From Gemmata massiliana (GTDB taxonomy: Bacteria; Planctomycetota; Planctomycetia; Gemmatales; Gemmataceae), in contig HG799470.1 in assembly GCA_000531095.1 (NCBI GenBank), positions 86,205 to 150,204 of the forward strand: DNA of 64,000 nucleotides. The letters run 5' to 3'. Of this stretch, positions 51,590-60,351 are shown piece after piece. The position numbers and the translations under genes were made by a program. Below the pieces are notes generated by a model that saw only the letters and a program-made list of their open reading frames with translations, was not told the origin of the DNA and ran no database searches. Positions within the stretch are counted from its first letter, which is position 1. Each line of letters opens with the position of its first letter.

Positions 51590-51862
51590 ATGCTGATTCA
51601 GACGAAAGTGATTGTTGACGGGCACGGGGACGCGAAAGACCGGGTGAAGGAAGATCTGGGGTTGAGGCACTACGCCAACGTGCCGATACCAGGGTTCGAG
51701 TTCTCTCACGATGGGACGTCGTACCAAGTTAGTGCGATCGACTTCGGCAAGGAGCGGCCGACGGTTGTGTATCGAGGCAAGGGCGGCGCTACTAACGACG
51801 AACCGGCGCAGCCGCCAATCATTTACGTGAAGGAAATCCTTGTGGCCGCGCCGCGAAGCTGA
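51590..51862 (+). CDS. Small cargo-strand protein, unrecognised
   Basis: 90 residues on the opposite strand: LIQTKVIVDGHGDAKDRVKE, DLGLRHYANVPIPGFEF, GTSYQVSAIDFGKERPTV. Its own divergent promoter space is the 117 nt before it. A second moron-like insertion in the structural module. No family recognised. Confidence 0.5.
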   Translation: MLIQTKVIVDGHGDAKDRVKEDLGLRHYANVPIPGFEFSHDGTSYQVSAIDFGKERPTVVYRGKGGATNDEPAQPPIIYVKEILVAAPRS

Positions 51863-51865
51863 ATT

Positions 51866-52090
51866 CTACCGCCGCGCCCCGAACACCTTCCGGGGGGCGG
51901 CCGCCGGCTCGACCGCCTGGGCCTTCGCCGCGTACAATCCGGCCAGCACCGTCGCCGCCACCGGGGACGCCGCCACCGAGCGGGCGTACTCCACCAGCTC
52001 CGCCGCCGACGCGCCCGGCGCGACCTCCAGCAGGTCCCCCGCCACCTCCGCCCACTGCCGCATCACCTCAGCCAGTTCCGTCGGTTCCAT
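51866..52090 (-). CDS. Small Ala-rich phage protein
   Basis: 74 residues; the ATG at 52090 with AAGGAG six bases upstream is preferred over two earlier ATGs. EPTELAEVMRQWAEVAGDLL, AAELVEYARSVAASPVAATV. Mostly helical, acidic. Unrecognised. Confidence 0.5.
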   Translation of the reverse strand: MEPTELAEVMRQWAEVAGDLLEVAPGASAAELVEYARSVAASPVAATVLAGLYAAKAQAVEPAAAPRKVFGARR

Positions 52091-52124
52091 CGTCATCTCC
52101 TTGAGAGTACCCAATTGACTAATT

Positions 52125-53729
52125 TCACCCGAGAACCTCCACCGTTAAGTTCGTGCAAGTGATTGTGTTCCCGCTGTTCGCGACGCTGAATGTCGCCGTC
52201 AGGTCCAGTGCGAGGCTGGCGGTAGTATCTATCGTGATTGTGGTAGTGTTCTTCGTGCTCCCCACAAACGTGATCGTCGCGGTGGAGCTGCTCCAGATAC
52301 CCCGCTCGCCCTGAACGTACACCGTCCCGCTCGCACCTGCCGTCCGGCACGTGATCTCACCCCGGAACACCCAGATGGCACTCGTCTGGCTCGTGAACAG
52401 CGAGCCGGCGCCCGTATCCAGTAGCGTCGCGCTCCCCAGCTTTAATTTCTGCTGGAGCGTCCCCGGACTCGCGCCGATCGTGCTGTAGTAACCCCGAGCA
52501 GTGAAGCGAACCGTTTTGCCCGCCGCCAGAGCGTTTGCCGGCAGGGTGAGTGACCCCACACCCGTGTTCGCCAGCGTGGTTTCGGTAGTCGTGTTGCTCA
52601 CCGTGCCGTCTGCCGTCTGCGCGAACAGCAGACTATACCCACCTCCCGAGATCGCGCCCCAGGACACGGATGACCCATCCGTGGTCAGGTACTTCCCGCC
52701 ATTGCCGCTCTGGCTCGGTACCAGGGCGTTGATCGCACCGCTAGCGGTCGTCTGCCCGGTCCCGCCCTTATTGATGGCGATCGTCGTGGCCGACCACGTG
52801 CCCGCCGTGACCGTGCCGATGGTGGCGATGTCAGTTCCCACCAACTTGGACGCGGCAATGGAGCCGGCCAACATGGTGTTGGTTACCACACCCGCGCCGA
52901 TCGTGGTGGCGAAGCTCCCCGTCCCGCTGCCGGTCACATCCCCGGTCAAGGTGATCGTCTGGTCCCCGGTGTTGCTGCCGGAGATAGACGAGGTGCCCGT
53001 GACAGCTAGCGCGGGTGAGCCGCTCCCGGAGAGGGTGACGCCGTTGATGCTCGTCGGAGTGATGGCGCCGAGGGTCAAGGTGATGGCCGGCGTGGTGGAC
53101 GGGTTCGACACCGAACCGGATACCCCGTTGGCCGTCGTCACCGATACCGACGTGACCGAGCCCGTAGCGGCAGCCGCCCAGCTGGTGTTGCTCCCGTCCG
53201 TCTGAAGCACCTTACCCGACCGGCCGGTCTGGGCAGGCAGGAAGGCGTTGAGAGCTCCGTTGGCCGTCGTCTGTCCGGTGCCGCCGTTCGCGATCGGCAG
53301 CGTGCCCGTTACGTCCGTTACAAGAGACACGGAGTTCTGAAACGCGAGCGCCCCCAGGCCCGTGATTTTTAGCGAGGACAGGGACGTGATCCACGACGGG
53401 TTGGCATAACTCCCCGAGGTGCTCACCGCGTTCGTGACCTGCGCCGCCGTGTAGTCCCCGGACTGCGCGGTGACGACACCGGTGCGCCCGAATACAGAAT
53501 CGACGGCACCACCGCCACCGCCACCGGTAACCCACTCCGTGTCGTAATCCGCGTTCGACGCCTTCGCCAGGTACTGCCCCGTGGTCCCGCCTACAGGAAC
53601 ACCCTCCCCGGGAACCCCCTGCGGCCCCTCCGGGCCTGCGGGACCGGGTGGCCCCTGAGTCCCCTGCGGACCCTGGGTGCCCGCGGTGATGACCTGTACA
53701 CCTCCGGGCACCACTATAACCTCTGCCAT
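52125..53729 (-). CDS. Collagen-like phage fibre protein
   Basis: 534 residues. A collagen-like Gly-x-y run near residues 18-45 (TQGPQGTQGPPGPAGPEGPQ), then beta-helix/fibre-like repeats: TTGQYLAKASNADYDTEWV, LPIANGGTGQTTANGALNAF, KGGTGQTTASGAINALVPSQ, the pattern typical of tail fibres. Its C-terminus is a beta-rich domain. It probably binds the host surface. Lies between portal-side and protease genes rather than after the tape measure, so it could be a capsid or neck fibre. Confidence 0.75.
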   Translation of the reverse strand: MAEVIVVPGGVQVITAGTQGPQGTQGPPGPAGPEGPQGVPGEGVPVGGTTGQYLAKASNADYDTEWVTGGGGGGAVDSVFGRTGVVTAQSGDYTAAQVTNAVSTSGSYANPSWITSLSSLKITGLGALAFQNSVSLVTDVTGTLPIANGGTGQTTANGALNAFLPAQTGRSGKVLQTDGSNTSWAAAATGSVTSVSVTTANGVSGSVSNPSTTPAITLTLGAITPTSINGVTLSGSGSPALAVTGTSSISGSNTGDQTITLTGDVTGSGTGSFATTIGAGVVTNTMLAGSIAASKLVGTDIATIGTVTAGTWSATTIAINKGGTGQTTASGAINALVPSQSGNGGKYLTTDGSSVSWGAISGGGYSLLFAQTADGTVSNTTTETTLANTGVGSLTLPANALAAGKTVRFTARGYYSTIGASPGTLQQKLKLGSATLLDTGAGSLFTSQTSAIWVFRGEITCRTAGASGTVYVQGERGIWSSSTATITFVGSTKNTTTITIDTTASLALDLTATFSVANSGNTITCTNLTVEVLG

Positions 53730-53740
53730 GATGCCCTCCC

Positions 53741-54085
53741 TTAAGTGAGACCGAACGCGCCAGCGAGTAAGGTCGTGATGACGCCGTCCTCGCCGGGGCC
53801 GGACGTGAGCGTGAGCGTGTACGAGTAGCAGCCCGGGGAGATCCCCGCCGTCTGCGCGAACAGCGCGATGGTGCCGTCCGCCCCGCCGAGCGTGATGCCG
53901 CCGTCCGTCTCGGTGGACAGGACGAGGATCGTGGCGCCCTCTTGGTCGGCGACGATCATCTCCGCCGTGTAGCCGGTCAGGTCGACCGGCTCGGCGTCCT
54001 CCGGCGTGTCGCCACTCTTCCACGTGACTGTCTGGGCGAGGGTATTGCCGGCCGCCAGCGCGATGTTCCAGGTGCCCGGTAGCAT
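53741..54085 (-). CDS. BppU-N-like baseplate/fibre-anchor domain protein
   Basis: 114 residues: TWNIALAAGNTLAQTVTWKS, VDLTGYTAEMIVADQEGATI, LVLSTETDGGITLGGADGTI, ending in a Thr/Leu-rich strand. The pattern matches small proteins with the BppU N-terminal fold that hold fibres. It is next to the collagen-like gene, which fits an anchor role. Confidence 0.6.
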   Translation of the reverse strand: MLPGTWNIALAAGNTLAQTVTWKSGDTPEDAEPVDLTGYTAEMIVADQEGATILVLSTETDGGITLGGADGTIALFAQTAGISPGCYSYTLTLTSGPGEDGVITTLLAGAFGLT

Positions 54086-54086
54086 C

Positions 54087-55598
54087 TCAGTTCCTCCCTG
54101 CGGGCAGGATCGTGCCCCGAGTCATAGAACGCTCGAAGGCGCTGAACAGCTTCCCCTCGTCGATCCCGTTCCCGCGCGGCCCCAGGGAGCCCCCACCCAG
54201 GTTGTTGCGGGGGCGGTTCTTCTCTGTCTCCTCGTCCCGGTCCTGCCCCTCTTCCTGCTGCGGCTGGTCGCCCTCGGGGGCGGGATTGCCGCGGATGAGG
54301 TCGTTCAGGCCCGGCGTGGTTTCCGGATCGACCTCGTACCCACGCTCCCGGAGGTACTGCCCCTTCGTGATGGCATTGGCCTCGACGTCCAGTTTCAGCC
54401 CCGCGAGCTTCTGGGCATCGTCGTCCATGCGGGGCAGCTCAAACTCGCAGAAATAATCCTCGCCCACGAACGGGTCGAAATAGCTCTTGTTGAAACCCTG
54501 GGCGAAAGACTCGAGGCGGGGCTCCAGCTTGGACCAGTACACCTGCTTGATGCTCGCGTAGAGCGTGGCGAAATTCAGGTCGCCACTCATCCCACACGCC
54601 GCGCGGTTGACCTGCTGACAGGCCAGAATGAAATCCGTCAGCTGGGTCCACCCCTCCTGCCACGCCATATCCTTCGGCGCGATGTCGCCCTGTTGGAACT
54701 TGGCGCCCGGCGGGAGGATGAGGGCCTTACCCGCGTTCCGGGAGCCCGAGTAGAGCTGATTGAACGTCTCCCGGACCCTCTTCATGTCGACCACGGAGGG
54801 GTTCTGCAGCTGCGGGTCCAGCTCGATCGCGATGCCCGCCTGGCACCCCTGCTCCTGGGCGCTGATCCTGGCCTGGTCGATCGCACGCACCGTGTCGACG
54901 GACTGGCTGATGGCCTGCAGGACCGAATAGGCCGTCTTGTCGAAGAGTGGGTGCGGGTCGTAGATCCGCATCATCTGGTCGGCCGGGATGTATGCCGACA
55001 TGTTCCCGCCCGGGTACTGGCTCACGTAAGGTGTGACCTGGTACGCGCCGCCCTGCCACCACGGACACGAGGGTAGCCCCGACACCCAGGCCGAGGGGAT
55101 CACGTACATCTCGCGGGGCTCACCGTACTCCGACAACTCGCCCGTCTCCGAGTCCTCCGGCGGGAGCCAGAGGTAGCACTCACCCGTCAGGTCGTACTGC
55201 TGCGATAGGCTGTACAGGATCAGGCGAAGCGTGTCGCTCGGGTTCGGGCGTTTGAACAGGTCATAGATCGCGTCGAAAGCGGGCAGGCGCTTCCTACCGT
55301 CCGGGTCCGCGGGGTTGTAGGAGTGCTGGTAGACGACCGGCTTCGCCCTGCTCAGCTGATTGGCCGCGAAGGAGATGGGCAGGTAGATGGCGCCCGCGTA
55401 GTTCTGCGCCATTGAGATCTTGTCATAGTTAATCAGGCTCGGCGTGCTGGACCGGCGCTGTGCCAGGAAGGCGTCGAGGGCACCGGCGTAGTAGTCGAAT
55501 CCCGGGTTGGTGTAGCTGCTCCCGGCGTCCCCCGTGACCAGCTGGGCCGGGCGCGTGTCACCCTTCTGGCCCGAGCGGAACGATTTGTACTGTTTCAC
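54087..55598 (-). CDS. Phage portal protein, HK97 family
   Basis: 503 residues. GTG at 55598 overlaps the terminase stop (GTGA). LPISFAANQLSRAKPVVYQH, DLFKRPNPSDTLRLILYSLS, QQYDLTGECYLWLPPEDSE, VIPSAWVSGLPSCPWW, the helical stem FNQLYSGSRNAGKALILPPG, and MSGDLNFATLYASIKQVYW near the end are portal features. It forms the 12-fold DNA entry ring. An acidic Gln/Glu-rich tail (QPQQEEGQDRDEETEKN) ends it. Confidence 0.88.
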   Translation of the reverse strand: MKQYKSFRSGQKGDTRPAQLVTGDAGSSYTNPGFDYYAGALDAFLAQRRSSTPSLINYDKISMAQNYAGAIYLPISFAANQLSRAKPVVYQHSYNPADPDGRKRLPAFDAIYDLFKRPNPSDTLRLILYSLSQQYDLTGECYLWLPPEDSETGELSEYGEPREMYVIPSAWVSGLPSCPWWQGGAYQVTPYVSQYPGGNMSAYIPADQMMRIYDPHPLFDKTAYSVLQAISQSVDTVRAIDQARISAQEQGCQAGIAIELDPQLQNPSVVDMKRVRETFNQLYSGSRNAGKALILPPGAKFQQGDIAPKDMAWQEGWTQLTDFILACQQVNRAACGMSGDLNFATLYASIKQVYWSKLEPRLESFAQGFNKSYFDPFVGEDYFCEFELPRMDDDAQKLAGLKLDVEANAITKGQYLRERGYEVDPETTPGLNDLIRGNPAPEGDQPQQEEGQDRDEETEKNRPRNNLGGGSLGPRGNGIDEGKLFSAFERSMTRGTILPAGRN

Positions 55599-57331
55599 CG
55601 TAATTGCCCCGCTGCCCGCAGTTTCTCGGCCACCTGGCGCTCCACGGCGGCGCGCTCCGTCTCGGTAATTTCGCCCGGAACAGAGGGGTGGATGGAGGAC
55701 TGGCCGAGGAGCCGGGAAGCGTGGCCGTGCGCGTGGCGTGCCTGCTCGATCGTGGGATAGTTGCCGACGTTCACCCGAGCTGCCCGGTTTCGCAGCGGGT
55801 GCTTGGGTGGCAAGGAAACGGAATACTGGTCGTACACGTCCGAATAGTGGATGCCGTCCTCGCTCTGGCCGGTCGGCTTCTGCCACTGCGGGCGCCCGCC
55901 GCCGATGTCGACGACGGCAACCTCTAGCGTGTGGACCGGCTGCTCTGCCGCGTACAGTGAGATCGCGAACGCATCCGCACAGTCGTCGTGGCACCCCTCC
56001 GGGGCCTTGTTCGTGGCGCTCTCGATGGATGCGAGTTCGTGAAACGTCTGCTCGTCGTGGATCGTGCAGCCGCCGCACCGGAGCGTCTCGGCGACCAGGT
56101 CCATCGCCTGAACCTTGGTCTTATCCGTTTTGTTGTAACCGATGTCCCGGTCCGGACCCCACAGTAAGGGGACGTCGGAGCACGAGTTCCGCAGGTAGCT
56201 GATGGTGGCATGGCCGTGGTTGTTGCGCTCGACGAGAACCCCGGCCGGCTTCCCATTACAGTGGTAGTAACGGGCAATCTGCGCCGAGTAGTCCCCCAGG
56301 ATGGACGGCTCGATCTTGGAGGCGAGGACGCACACCTGCTCCTGACTGACCTTGTCCAGTACCTGCGCGACGGAGAGATCGGTGTTAGGGTTCGACTTTC
56401 CCCCTGCCGGGTCCACACCGATCACGTACTGCCGGCCCGGGACCGGGTCGCGGTAGATCCGGATGCCGGGCAGACCCGCGATAGGGCCGTCGGCGCGGAA
56501 TGCTTCCTGTTGGTAGCAAGATTCCAGCCACTTGAGGGGTAGGCGCTTCGACTCCTGGCGCGGGGCCAGAGCCTCGGCAACGGTGGCTGGGTACTGCTCC
56601 CACATCCAGTCCGTCGAGGCAGCGTCGCGGGCCTCCCGCTCATACCACTCCGGCGTGCGCCCCGGGCGCGAGGACCACGGAAGGAACATCGCCCAGTAAC
56701 TGTTGGTGCCGGCTTCCGCAGAGCGATAGATCTGCTTGAATCGGGACTCCGGCTTCGACTTGTCCGGCCGGGACAGTAAGACGAGACGCCCGCCCGCCGA
56801 GATCGTCGGCTTGATCCCCCCCAATAATGTGTCGAGATCCTCGATCAGGTCCGCCTCGTCAACGATCACCAGCGTCGCCGAGTAGCTGTCCCCCTGGCTG
56901 GACCGGGACGCGAACGAGATGAACCGGGAGCCGTTGCCGAGCTCCAGCATATCGGAATTATCGGTGACGATCCGCGGGCGCATCCACGGCGGCAGCTGGT
57001 ACAGCACCATCCGGAGACGGCGGATGAGGTCCTTCGCGGTCTTCAGATCCTTCGACAGGAGCAGGACGGTCTGGTTGGACTTGAATAGTGCGAGCCACGT
57101 CGCATAGGCCAGCACGAGCGTGGTCATGCCCAGCTGACGGGCCTTCAAGAGGATGGCTTGCTTATTGGCGAGCAGGCCGGCGAGCACTTCCTGCTGGGCC
57201 TGCCACGGGTGGAATAGACGGTACCCGTCCTCCACGTCGGGTTTGATCTTGACGTAGTTCCATGTGAAATAGAGGCAGTTCCGGGCCGACTTGATGATCT
57301 CCGCTGCGGCCTCCTGTGGCGTCGCGACCAT
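55595..57331 (-). CDS. Terminase large subunit
   Basis: 578 residues; ATG at 57331 shares a base with the preceding TGA. ATPase part: ILLKARQLGMTTLVLAYA (a deviant Walker A, K-x-R-Q-x-G-x-T), ATLVIVDEADLIEDLDTL (Walker B), LLSRPDKSKPESRF (coupling). Nuclease part: YVIGVDPAGGKSNPNTDLS, VLVERNNHGHA, and CHDDCADAFAISLYA with the metal Asp residues. It packages DNA with the small subunit. Full length. Confidence 0.9.
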   Translation of the reverse strand: MVATPQEAAAEIIKSARNCLYFTWNYVKIKPDVEDGYRLFHPWQAQQEVLAGLLANKQAILLKARQLGMTTLVLAYATWLALFKSNQTVLLLSKDLKTAKDLIRRLRMVLYQLPPWMRPRIVTDNSDMLELGNGSRFISFASRSSQGDSYSATLVIVDEADLIEDLDTLLGGIKPTISAGGRLVLLSRPDKSKPESRFKQIYRSAEAGTNSYWAMFLPWSSRPGRTPEWYEREARDAASTDWMWEQYPATVAEALAPRQESKRLPLKWLESCYQQEAFRADGPIAGLPGIRIYRDPVPGRQYVIGVDPAGGKSNPNTDLSVAQVLDKVSQEQVCVLASKIEPSILGDYSAQIARYYHCNGKPAGVLVERNNHGHATISYLRNSCSDVPLLWGPDRDIGYNKTDKTKVQAMDLVAETLRCGGCTIHDEQTFHELASIESATNKAPEGCHDDCADAFAISLYAAEQPVHTLEVAVVDIGGGRPQWQKPTGQSEDGIHYSDVYDQYSVSLPPKHPLRNRAARVNVGNYPTIEQARHAHGHASRLLGQSSIHPSVPGEITETERAAVERQVAEKLRAAGQLR

Positions 57332-57840
57332 CACCCACCCCCGACCGACACCGCTTCGGTTAGGACGATCGGCGGCGGGGCCTCCTGGGGAGGTGCCCAC
57401 GCATCCGCCTCCGCGAGCACCTTCGCCACGTCCACACCGGACAGGACGTTGGTAGCACCGGTCTGGTTGATGAGTACGGCGGGGACACGGTCGGCCGCCG
57501 TCAGCTTCGCACGCAGCTCCATATTCTTCCTGATCTGCTCCTCTACCTTCATCCGATTGGCGACGTCGATGATGGGGATCAGTGCGAGGGTGGCATAGAG
57601 GCGGCGCTCTGTCGTCTCGGCCTCCGACATGAGGAATTTGCGGTACTGGTCCTTGGCCGCGAGGACCTGCCGGTCTTGCTCCTCGATGCACAGTTTGAGG
57701 ATCTGGCAGACGCGCTCGGGGGTGATGCCGACCTGGTCCGCGATCTGCTGCTGGGTGTAGTGCTGCTGACGCAGCTCCCATACCCTCTGCCTGCGCTGGG
57801 CCGCGAGTATCCCCTTCGCCGAGTTCCTTTTGTTGCCCAT
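57331..57840 (-). CDS. Terminase small subunit (HTH)
   Basis: 169 residues from the ATG at 57840 (the frame is open to 57873). QQHYTQQQIADQVGITPERV is a helix-turn-helix, followed by a coiled coil (ILKLCIEEQDRQVLAAKDQY) and a Pro/Val tail. Position immediately before the large subunit and translational overlap support the call. Confidence 0.75.
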   Translation of the reverse strand: MGNKRNSAKGILAAQRRQRVWELRQQHYTQQQIADQVGITPERVCQILKLCIEEQDRQVLAAKDQYRKFLMSEAETTERRLYATLALIPIIDVANRMKVEEQIRKNMELRAKLTAADRVPAVLINQTGATNVLSGVDVAKVLAEADAWAPPQEAPPPIVLTEAVSVGGG

Positions 57841-57862
57841 GATCGGATAAATCCGGGAAATC

Positions 57863-58216
57863 CTAAGTCGCACTCGTAGCTTTGATGCCCAGCAATTCCT
57901 TCACCTTCTGGACGATCTGCGGGATGCTGTCGGGGTCGGCGAGCGCGTACCGAATCTGTGCCAACCCGTGACTACCCCGGTAGATCATGCGCCGCAACTG
58001 TCTGCAGGTTATCACGCCGCCGTAGATGCCGCAGCTCAGCCGTTTGGCACGATTCAGCGCAACAACCCCATCTATCATCACGACATACGCCATGTTCTGG
58101 GTATGACTGTGGTAGATGATGATGCCGCACACGTCAGGCCACTCCTCCCCGAACTGGGCAGTACACCCCGCGCCCCGCAACTCCTCGGCAATGTGATCTA
58201 GGATCGGGTCAGGCAT
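57863..58216 (-). CDS. Small phage protein, member of a local paralogous family
   Basis: 117 residues: DPILDHIAEELRGAGCTAQF, GIYGGVITCRQLRRMIYRGS, LADPDSIPQIVQKVKELLGI. The C-terminal DPxSIPxIV motif is shared with the genes at 58562 and 58906. Function unknown. Confidence 0.55.
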   Translation of the reverse strand: MPDPILDHIAEELRGAGCTAQFGEEWPDVCGIIIYHSHTQNMAYVVMIDGVVALNRAKRLSCGIYGGVITCRQLRRMIYRGSHGLAQIRYALADPDSIPQIVQKVKELLGIKATSAT

Positions 58217-58226
58217 GTCAGCTCCC

Positions 58227-58565
58227 TTAGTCCTCTCCCCCGGCCAGTTTGAGCAGGGCCAACTTGGCCTCCTCGTCGCTCATCTCGTCGCCCTTGCCGG
58301 ATTCCACCGCGCGGCGAAAGGATAGGGGAAGTTGCTCGTCGTGTACCCGGACCCGCCACCCCTCCCCAACCACCCACACGCCGTCCGACGTCCATTCCCA
58401 CGATCGCGGCCCAACCACCCACAGACCGTCCTCGGAAATACTGACAGTGTGAACGTCGCCGGTGCCGTCCGCGAAACTGATCCCGTGGCCGGCCGGGGGC
58501 ATCCCGAGCGGGGTGTAGCCGACCAGTAGGCACAGGTCCCAGATCCACTGCTGCTGTTCGGTCAT
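58227..58565 (-). CDS. Small phage protein, unrecognised
   Basis: 112 residues, with MTEQQQWIWDLCLLVGYTPL, HTVSISEDGLWVVGPRSWEW, VWVVGEGWRVRVHDEQLPL. Trp-rich, acidic helical end (DEEAKLALLKLAGGED). Stop overlaps the next start by 4 nt. Unrecognised. Confidence 0.5.
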   Translation of the reverse strand: MTEQQQWIWDLCLLVGYTPLGMPPAGHGISFADGTGDVHTVSISEDGLWVVGPRSWEWTSDGVWVVGEGWRVRVHDEQLPLSFRRAVESGKGDEMSDEEAKLALLKLAGGED

Positions 58566-58909
58566 GGTGTCCTCAGTGTGCGGATCATCTCTTCCAGCAC
58601 GGCGATAATCCTGGGGATGCTGCCGGGGTCGGCGGAGGGAAAGTTAACCTGCTCCCCGCAGCAGAGCGAGAAATCCATACTGGGCCATAGCAATAGCCGC
58701 CCGATTTCATGCTCGCCAAAAGAGAGCATCAGGTACTGGGCCGCGTCAGTCCACGCACCCAATTCGGTCGTGATGCCCTGCTCCCACAGCTGCTCTGCAA
58801 CGCCCCGGAGGATGGCCCGGGGCCACTCCGGGATGTCGTTCCAGGAGGCGTTACGGGTGCCGATGCTGAGGGACACGCGGTCCTGTCCGCGCTGCGGTAC
58901 TGTTGTCAT
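58562..58909 (-). CDS. Small phage protein, paralogue of the 58906 gene
   Basis: 115 residues. IGTRNASWNDIPEWPRAILR, GVAEQLWEQGITTELGAW align with the next gene (GTPNASWCDLQPEVRAILQ, GIAEPLWRRGVMTMLAA); SADPGSIPRIIAVLEEMI matches the shared C-terminal motif. ATGA overlaps at both ends mean coupled translation. Confidence 0.6.
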   Translation of the reverse strand: MTTVPQRGQDRVSLSIGTRNASWNDIPEWPRAILRGVAEQLWEQGITTELGAWTDAAQYLMLSFGEHEIGRLLLWPSMDFSLCCGEQVNFPSADPGSIPRIIAVLEEMIRTLRTP

Positions 58910-59277
58910 TCCTGCCCTTCCTCGCTCTCTTTCAGGCCCGGGATCGCATCCTCAATGTGCTGGATAATCTTGGGGATGCGGTCCTCAATCTCGGGCGGAA
59001 AATCGGTCTGCTGGTCCTGGGTGGCGACCGAGATCGTACCGTTAGGCCACAGCACGAGTTCGGCGCGCAGCGCGTTGCCCCAGCACAGCCCGAGGGTGTG
59101 CAGCCCGCCGTGCCGCGCTGCGGCCAGCATCGTCATTACCCCCCGCCTCCACAGCGGCTCAGCGATACCCTGGAGTATCGCGCGGACCTCCGGCTGGAGA
59201 TCGCACCAGGACGCGTTGGGTGTGCCACTGCTCTGCAGTACGCGGTTGTACTCGATGCCCTGTGCTACTTCTGACAT
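58906..59277 (-). CDS. Small phage protein, paralogue of the 58562 gene
   Basis: 123 residues. GTPNASWCDLQPEVRAILQG, LCWGNALRAELVLWPNGTIS, IEDRIPKIIQHIEDAIPGLK. A tandem duplicate of the previous gene. The pair with the 57863 gene forms a three-member family. Unrecognised fold. Confidence 0.6.
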   Translation of the reverse strand: MSEVAQGIEYNRVLQSSGTPNASWCDLQPEVRAILQGIAEPLWRRGVMTMLAAARHGGLHTLGLCWGNALRAELVLWPNGTISVATQDQQTDFPPEIEDRIPKIIQHIEDAIPGLKESEEGQE

Positions 59278-59432
59278 ATCTGGCCCTCTAGTGTTTCTTG
59301 CGGTGCCGGTGCCGGGGGCTGGTCATCGTATCGCCAGTCGCTCGCACTAGCGTCTGTCAATTGCTCGACGGGGACGCGGAGTAGCGCGTCAAGAGCCGCG
59401 ATGGAGAGTTGCATCTGCATGTAGCTCGTCAC
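59265..59432 (-). CDS. Tiny phage protein
   Basis: 55 residues from GTG at 59432 in a GTGA overlap with the previous stop: MQMQLSIAALDALLRVPVEQ, LTDASASDWRYDDQP. Overlaps the 58906 gene start by 13 nt. Unrecognised. Confidence 0.4.
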   Translation of the reverse strand: MTSYMQMQLSIAALDALLRVPVEQLTDASASDWRYDDQPPAPAPQETLEGQICQK

Positions 59433-59626
59433 TGCGCTTCCCCCTCTGGATTGATAGGGGGCTGGGAATTGCGGCGGTCTTCCTCGATCACGCGGCGACA
59501 ATAATCGAGGAATACCTGCTCCGCGAGTGGTTTGATTTGTCGGCCGAGGATGCCGGCCGCCCGCTTGATGACGGCGGCGTCGGTGGCATCGTACTGCATG
59601 CGTATTGGGTAATCGTCCCGCGCCAC
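59429..59626 (-). CDS. Possible ribbon-helix-helix-type small protein
   Basis: 65 residues from GTG at 59626, chosen for AGGGGG upstream. IRMQYDATDAAVIKRAAGIL, GRQIKPLAEQVFLDYCRRVI looks like a DUF1778/RHH-type DNA-binding fold. No toxin gene adjoins it. Confidence 0.45.
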   Translation of the reverse strand: MARDDYPIRMQYDATDAAVIKRAAGILGRQIKPLAEQVFLDYCRRVIEEDRRNSQPPINPEGEAQ

Positions 59627-59682
59627 CGCCACCCCCTGTATCAGGCAAATCACGCTGATACAGGTATCTTTGTCTTCAGGGC

Positions 59683-59985
59683 TCAGCGGCGAGTGATCGC
59701 CTCGTGCGCCTCATTCATGCGCGCGACGATCGCCTCAAATCGCTCCTGGGCCTCGTACATCGCATCTACCAACATGGTGCCCGGCTCCTCGGGCCAGCGG
59801 AACACCTTTGGCAATACGGTGCCAGTGACGCCGTTGGTCCTCACTCCCTTGACACAATCTCGCGCCTGCTGCTCGGCGTCCTCCAGGGTATCCGCGACGC
59901 CGCCGAAATAGACTGTGTCGTCCTTCATCTTGACACCGGTCCTATCGGCTATCACGCGGATATATGCGATCAGGTACTTGGTCAT
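59683..59985 (-). CDS. Small phage protein, unrecognised
   Basis: 100 residues: TKYLIAYIRVIADRTGVKMK, VADTLEDAEQQARDCVKGVR, EAQERFEAIVARMNEAHEAI. Long C-terminal helix. ATGA overlap with the 59982 gene. Confidence 0.45.
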   Translation of the reverse strand: MTKYLIAYIRVIADRTGVKMKDDTVYFGGVADTLEDAEQQARDCVKGVRTNGVTGTVLPKVFRWPEEPGTMLVDAMYEAQERFEAIVARMNEAHEAITRR

Positions 59986-60266
59986 TGCGCACCCCCTTCC
60001 ACCAACAGTTGTTGCAGGTGGTCGAGCATGGCGGGGTCATACCACGCCAGCCGATAAGAGATGCCGAATGGGAGCGTGCTGTCGAAGTCGACAGAGTAGT
60101 AAGTTGGCGTGACGATGATATCGCGGGTGCGCGGGCAGACACTGACCAGGTGCCGCGGCGTGCTGACCGAGTGGCCCGCGGGGAGGAGCAAAAGGGCCTG
60201 AATGATATCGCCTGGGGAATCGACGCGCGGACAGGTGGGTGGGGACGTGTTGACTTGTGTAGCCAT
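59982..60266 (-). CDS. Small phage protein, unrecognised
   Basis: 94 residues from the ATG at 60266: SPGDIIQALLLLPAGHSVST, PTYYSVDFDSTLPFGISYRL, LDHLQQLLVEGGAQ. Beta-rich core. Upstream open frame rejected for lack of coding character. Confidence 0.45.
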   Translation of the reverse strand: MATQVNTSPPTCPRVDSPGDIIQALLLLPAGHSVSTPRHLVSVCPRTRDIIVTPTYYSVDFDSTLPFGISYRLAWYDPAMLDHLQQLLVEGGAQ

Positions 60267-60351
60267 GACCTTGCTCCAATCAGGGTTGTGGTAGCCGCCC
60301 GGCGGGATCTTCACTCCCGCCGGGTAGCGTTACCCACAACACATCGGAGGT

